Assembly: GCA_946479475.1 (NCBI GenBank)
Contig: CAMLGG010000262.1
Coordinates: 1-7,330 of the forward strand
Source: an uncultured Ideonella sp.
GTDB lineage: Bacteria; Pseudomonadota; Gammaproteobacteria; Burkholderiales; Burkholderiaceae
Direction of reading: 5' to 3'
DNA length: 7,330 nucleotides
In this document: positions 5,602 through 7,330 of the stretch, one piece after another
How positions within the stretch are numbered: the stretch's first letter is position 1
Layout of the letters: each line of letters begins with the position of its first letter
Program-made: the position numbers and the translations under genes
Notes under the pieces: model-generated
Database searches by the model: none
Seen by the model: the letters and a program-made list of their open reading frames with translations, nothing else
What the model was told of the DNA's origin: nothing

Positions 5602-7315
5602 GCGCAGCCCGGACCCCGCATCAGGCACCGTCGTGGTGGCCCTGGCCCAGATCAACGCGACGGTGGGCGACCTGGCCGGCAATGCAAGCCAGATCGCCTC
5701 GGCGGCCCGTGCAGCGCACGCCCTGGGCGCCCGCTTGGTGCTGGCGCCCGAGCTCGCTCTGTGCGGCTATCCCCCTGAAGACCTTCTCCTGCGGCCTGCC
5801 TTCATGCGGGCGTGCGACGCGCAGCTCACGGCGCTGGCCGCCGAGCTGGCCGATTGCGAAGGGCTGCATCTGGTCGTCGGGCATCCGATGGCGTGGGAAG
5901 AAGCGGTCGATGTTAGGTCCAAGTCCTATGCCGCATTGCCGCGCAGGTTCAATGCCGCTTCGGTGCTGGCCGATGGCCGGGTGCTGGCCTCGTACTGCAA
6001 GCGCGAGCTGCCCAACTATCAGGTCTTCGACGAGAGGCGCTATTTCGCGTCCGGCCGCGATGCCGGCCGCGGGCCCCTCGTGTTCGAAGTGCAGGGACTG
6101 CGCTTCGGCATCCTGATCTGCGAGGACGCCTGGTTCGACGAGGCGCCCGAGGCCGCCCGCGCTGCCGGTGCCGACGTGCTTTGCGTGCTCAACGCGTCGC
6201 CATTCCACCTCGACAAGCACGAGGAACGGGAGGAGCGCATGGCGCAGCGCGCGCGGGCCTGCGGCCGCCCCCTGCTGTATTCGCACCTGGTCGGTGGGCA
6301 GGACGAGGTCGTTTTCGATGGGGCTTCATTCGCCGTCGATGCCCAGGGCCGCGTCCAGGCGAGGGCGCCCATGTTCGAGGCGGCGAGCCTGCTCGTCGAG
6401 CTGGGCCCCGGTGGCACCGTGACCGGCCCGGTGGCACCGGTTCCCGAAGTGGAGGCCCAGGCCTGGGGCGCCTTGGTCATGGGCGTTCGCGACTACATCG
6501 GCAAGAACGGCTTCCCGGGCGCGATCATCGGCCTTTCGGGCGGCATCGACTCGGCGCTCGTGCTCGCCATCGCGGTGGATGCGCTGGGTGCGGACAAGGT
6601 GCGCTGCGTGATGATGCCCTCGCCCTACACCGCAGACATCTCCTGGCTCGACGCGCGGGACATGGCGGCCCGCCTGGGCGTGCGCTACGACGAGATCGGC
6701 ATCACGCCGATGTTCGAGGCCTTCCGCGAGGCGTTGGCACCGCAGTTCGCCGGCCTGCCCGAGGACACGACCGAGGAGAACATCCAGGCGCGGGTGCGCG
6801 GCACGCTGCTGATGGCCCTGTCCAACAAGACCGGCGCCATCGTGCTCACCACCGGCAACAAGAGTGAGATGGCGACGGGCTATTGCACGCTCTATGGCGA
6901 CATGGCCGGAGGCTTCGCTGTGATCAAGGACGTCGCCAAGACCCTGGTCTACCGCCTGGCCGCCTGGAAGAACCGGCAACCGACCCGCCGCGCGGACGGG
7001 ACGGTCGGCCAAGTCATTCCCGAGCGCATCATCACCCGGCCGCCGTCGGCCGAGCTGCGGCCGGACCAGAAGGACCAGGACAGCCTGCCGCCGTACGAAG
7101 TGCTGGATGCGATCCTGGCGCGCTACATGGAAGACGACCAGGGCATCGAGGAGATCGTCGCGGCGGGCTTCGGCCGTGCCGACGTCGAAAGGGTGACCCG
7201 GCTCATCAAGATCAACGAGTACAAGCGCCGGCAGGCGCCGGTCGGCATCCGCATCACCCACCGTGCCTTCGGGCGTGACTGGCGGTATCCGATCACCTCG
7301 AAGTTCCGTGCTTAA
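5600..7315 (+). CDS. nadE: Glutamine-dependent NAD+ synthetase
   Basis: Final step of NAD+ synthesis: nicotinic acid adenine dinucleotide, ATP and glutamine give NAD+, AMP, PPi and glutamate. The 571-residue protein has two domains. The N-terminal nitrilase-type glutaminase (about 11-265) carries the Glu-Lys-Cys triad as E51 (APELALCGYP), K134 (YCKRELPNYQ) and C174 (ILICEDAWF). A linker (about 266-286) leads to the synthetase domain, with the ATP pyrophosphatase loop SGGIDS at 313-318, then ENIQARVRGTLLMALSN (393-409), TTGNKSEMATGYCTLYGDMAGGF (418-439, shown in part) and the tail block PPSAELRPDQKDQDSLPPYE (481-500). Ammonia passes between the domains in known homologues. Both active sites look intact. 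The ATG at 5600 is used, though a GTG at 5633 would give a shorter N-terminus (VALAQIN directly after the start) resembling many homologues. Only a weak GAG-type Shine-Dalgarno precedes 5600. Stop TAA at 7313-7315. Confidence 0.97.
   Translation: MRSPDPASGTVVVALAQINATVGDLAGNASQIASAARAAHALGARLVLAPELALCGYPPEDLLLRPAFMRACDAQLTALAAELADCEGLHLVVGHPMAWEEAVDVRSKSYAALPRRFNAASVLADGRVLASYCKRELPNYQVFDERRYFASGRDAGRGPLVFEVQGLRFGILICEDAWFDEAPEAARAAGADVLCVLNASPFHLDKHEEREERMAQRARACGRPLLYSHLVGGQDEVVFDGASFAVDAQGRVQARAPMFEAASLLVELGPGGTVTGPVAPVPEVEAQAWGALVMGVRDYIGKNGFPGAIIGLSGGIDSALVLAIAVDALGADKVRCVMMPSPYTADISWLDARDMAARLGVRYDEIGITPMFEAFREALAPQFAGLPEDTTEENIQARVRGTLLMALSNKTGAIVLTTGNKSEMATGYCTLYGDMAGGFAVIKDVAKTLVYRLAAWKNRQPTRRADGTVGQVIPERIITRPPSAELRPDQKDQDSLPPYEVLDAILARYMEDDQGIEEIVAAGFGRADVERVTRLIKINEYKRRQAPVGIRITHRAFGRDWRYPITSKFRA
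6407..6439 (+). repeat. 13-bp direct repeat in the nadE interdomain linker
   Basis: CCCGGTGGCACCG occurs at 6407-6419 and again at 6427-6439, a 20-nt period. Because 20 is not a multiple of three, the copies are read in different frames: the first encodes Pro-Gly-Gly-Thr, the second Pro-Val-Ala-Pro. It falls in the loop between the glutaminase and synthetase domains. Confidence 0.7.
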
Positions 7316-7330
7316 ATCGAGACGACCCAC

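Noticed and set aside
5602..5682. Upstream ATG at 5682 as start of the acyltransferase (27 extra residues)
   Set aside because: The extension lies wholly inside nadE coding sequence, does not resemble a family N-terminus, and the ATG at 5601 gives a natural start just before the conserved region.
4531..5778. 415-codon plus-strand open frame opposite the acyltransferase gene
   Set aside because: It shows no family motifs and is antisense to a recognisable PF04339-like protein; it also runs into nadE in the wrong frame.
6326..7330. 334-codon minus-strand open frame opposite nadE
   Set aside because: It is antisense to the well-conserved NadE synthetase domain, and its composition is typical of a shadow frame.
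1..7330. Search for mobile elements, CRISPR arrays, tRNA genes, riboswitches and a novel multi-gene system
   Set aside because: I saw no transposase, terminal repeats, regularly spaced repeats, tRNA-like cloverleaf or long structured leader. All coding space is filled by core housekeeping-type genes of uniform composition.

Overview
The window comes from a GC-rich bacterial chromosome, roughly two-thirds G+C, with strong G/C preference at third codon positions. Gene families and order suggest a betaproteobacterium of the order Burkholderiales, perhaps near Rubrivivax, Leptothrix or Methylibium. That placement is inferred from protein style and composition, not from a database search. There are no mobile elements, tRNA or rRNA genes, CRISPR arrays or obvious signs of horizontal transfer.

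Layout, left to right: (1) 1-715, minus strand: the N-terminal third of a membrane-bound proton-pumping pyrophosphatase (hppA), running off the left edge. (2) 716-959: a 244-bp divergent intergenic region with a good hppA ribosome binding site, a candidate -10 element for the rightward gene and a small palindrome. (3) 960-1496, plus: ppa, soluble family I inorganic pyrophosphatase with a complete active site. (4) 1497-1629: three successive hairpins, the last a convincing intrinsic terminator, followed closely by the Shine-Dalgarno sequence of the next gene. (5) 1630-4413, plus: a secreted two-domain M16 zinc metallopeptidase with an intact zinc site in the first half only. (6) 4429-5601, minus: a COG3146/PF04339-type predicted N-acyltransferase, tail-to-tail with the peptidase and 15 bp from it. 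(7) 5600-7315, plus: nadE, glutamine-dependent NAD+ synthetase with nitrilase-type amidase and synthetase domains, head-to-head with the acyltransferase so that both start codons lie in one CATG tetranucleotide. The last 15 bases hold nothing recognisable.

Functionally, the left side is a pyrophosphate-handling locus. The two genes encode two unrelated ways to hydrolyse PPi: one conserves the energy as an ion gradient and one dissipates it as heat. NadE releases PPi, but so do many enzymes, so a specific link is weak. The peptidase and acyltransferase probably act in or on the envelope, but their substrates cannot be read from the sequence.

This is essentially ordinary core-genome content and I found no new multi-gene system. 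The points most worth a second look are regulatory and architectural: the divergent pyrophosphatase pair, the shared start tetranucleotide of the acyltransferase and nadE, the terminator just ahead of the peptidase gene, and the poor ribosome binding sites of ppa and nadE.
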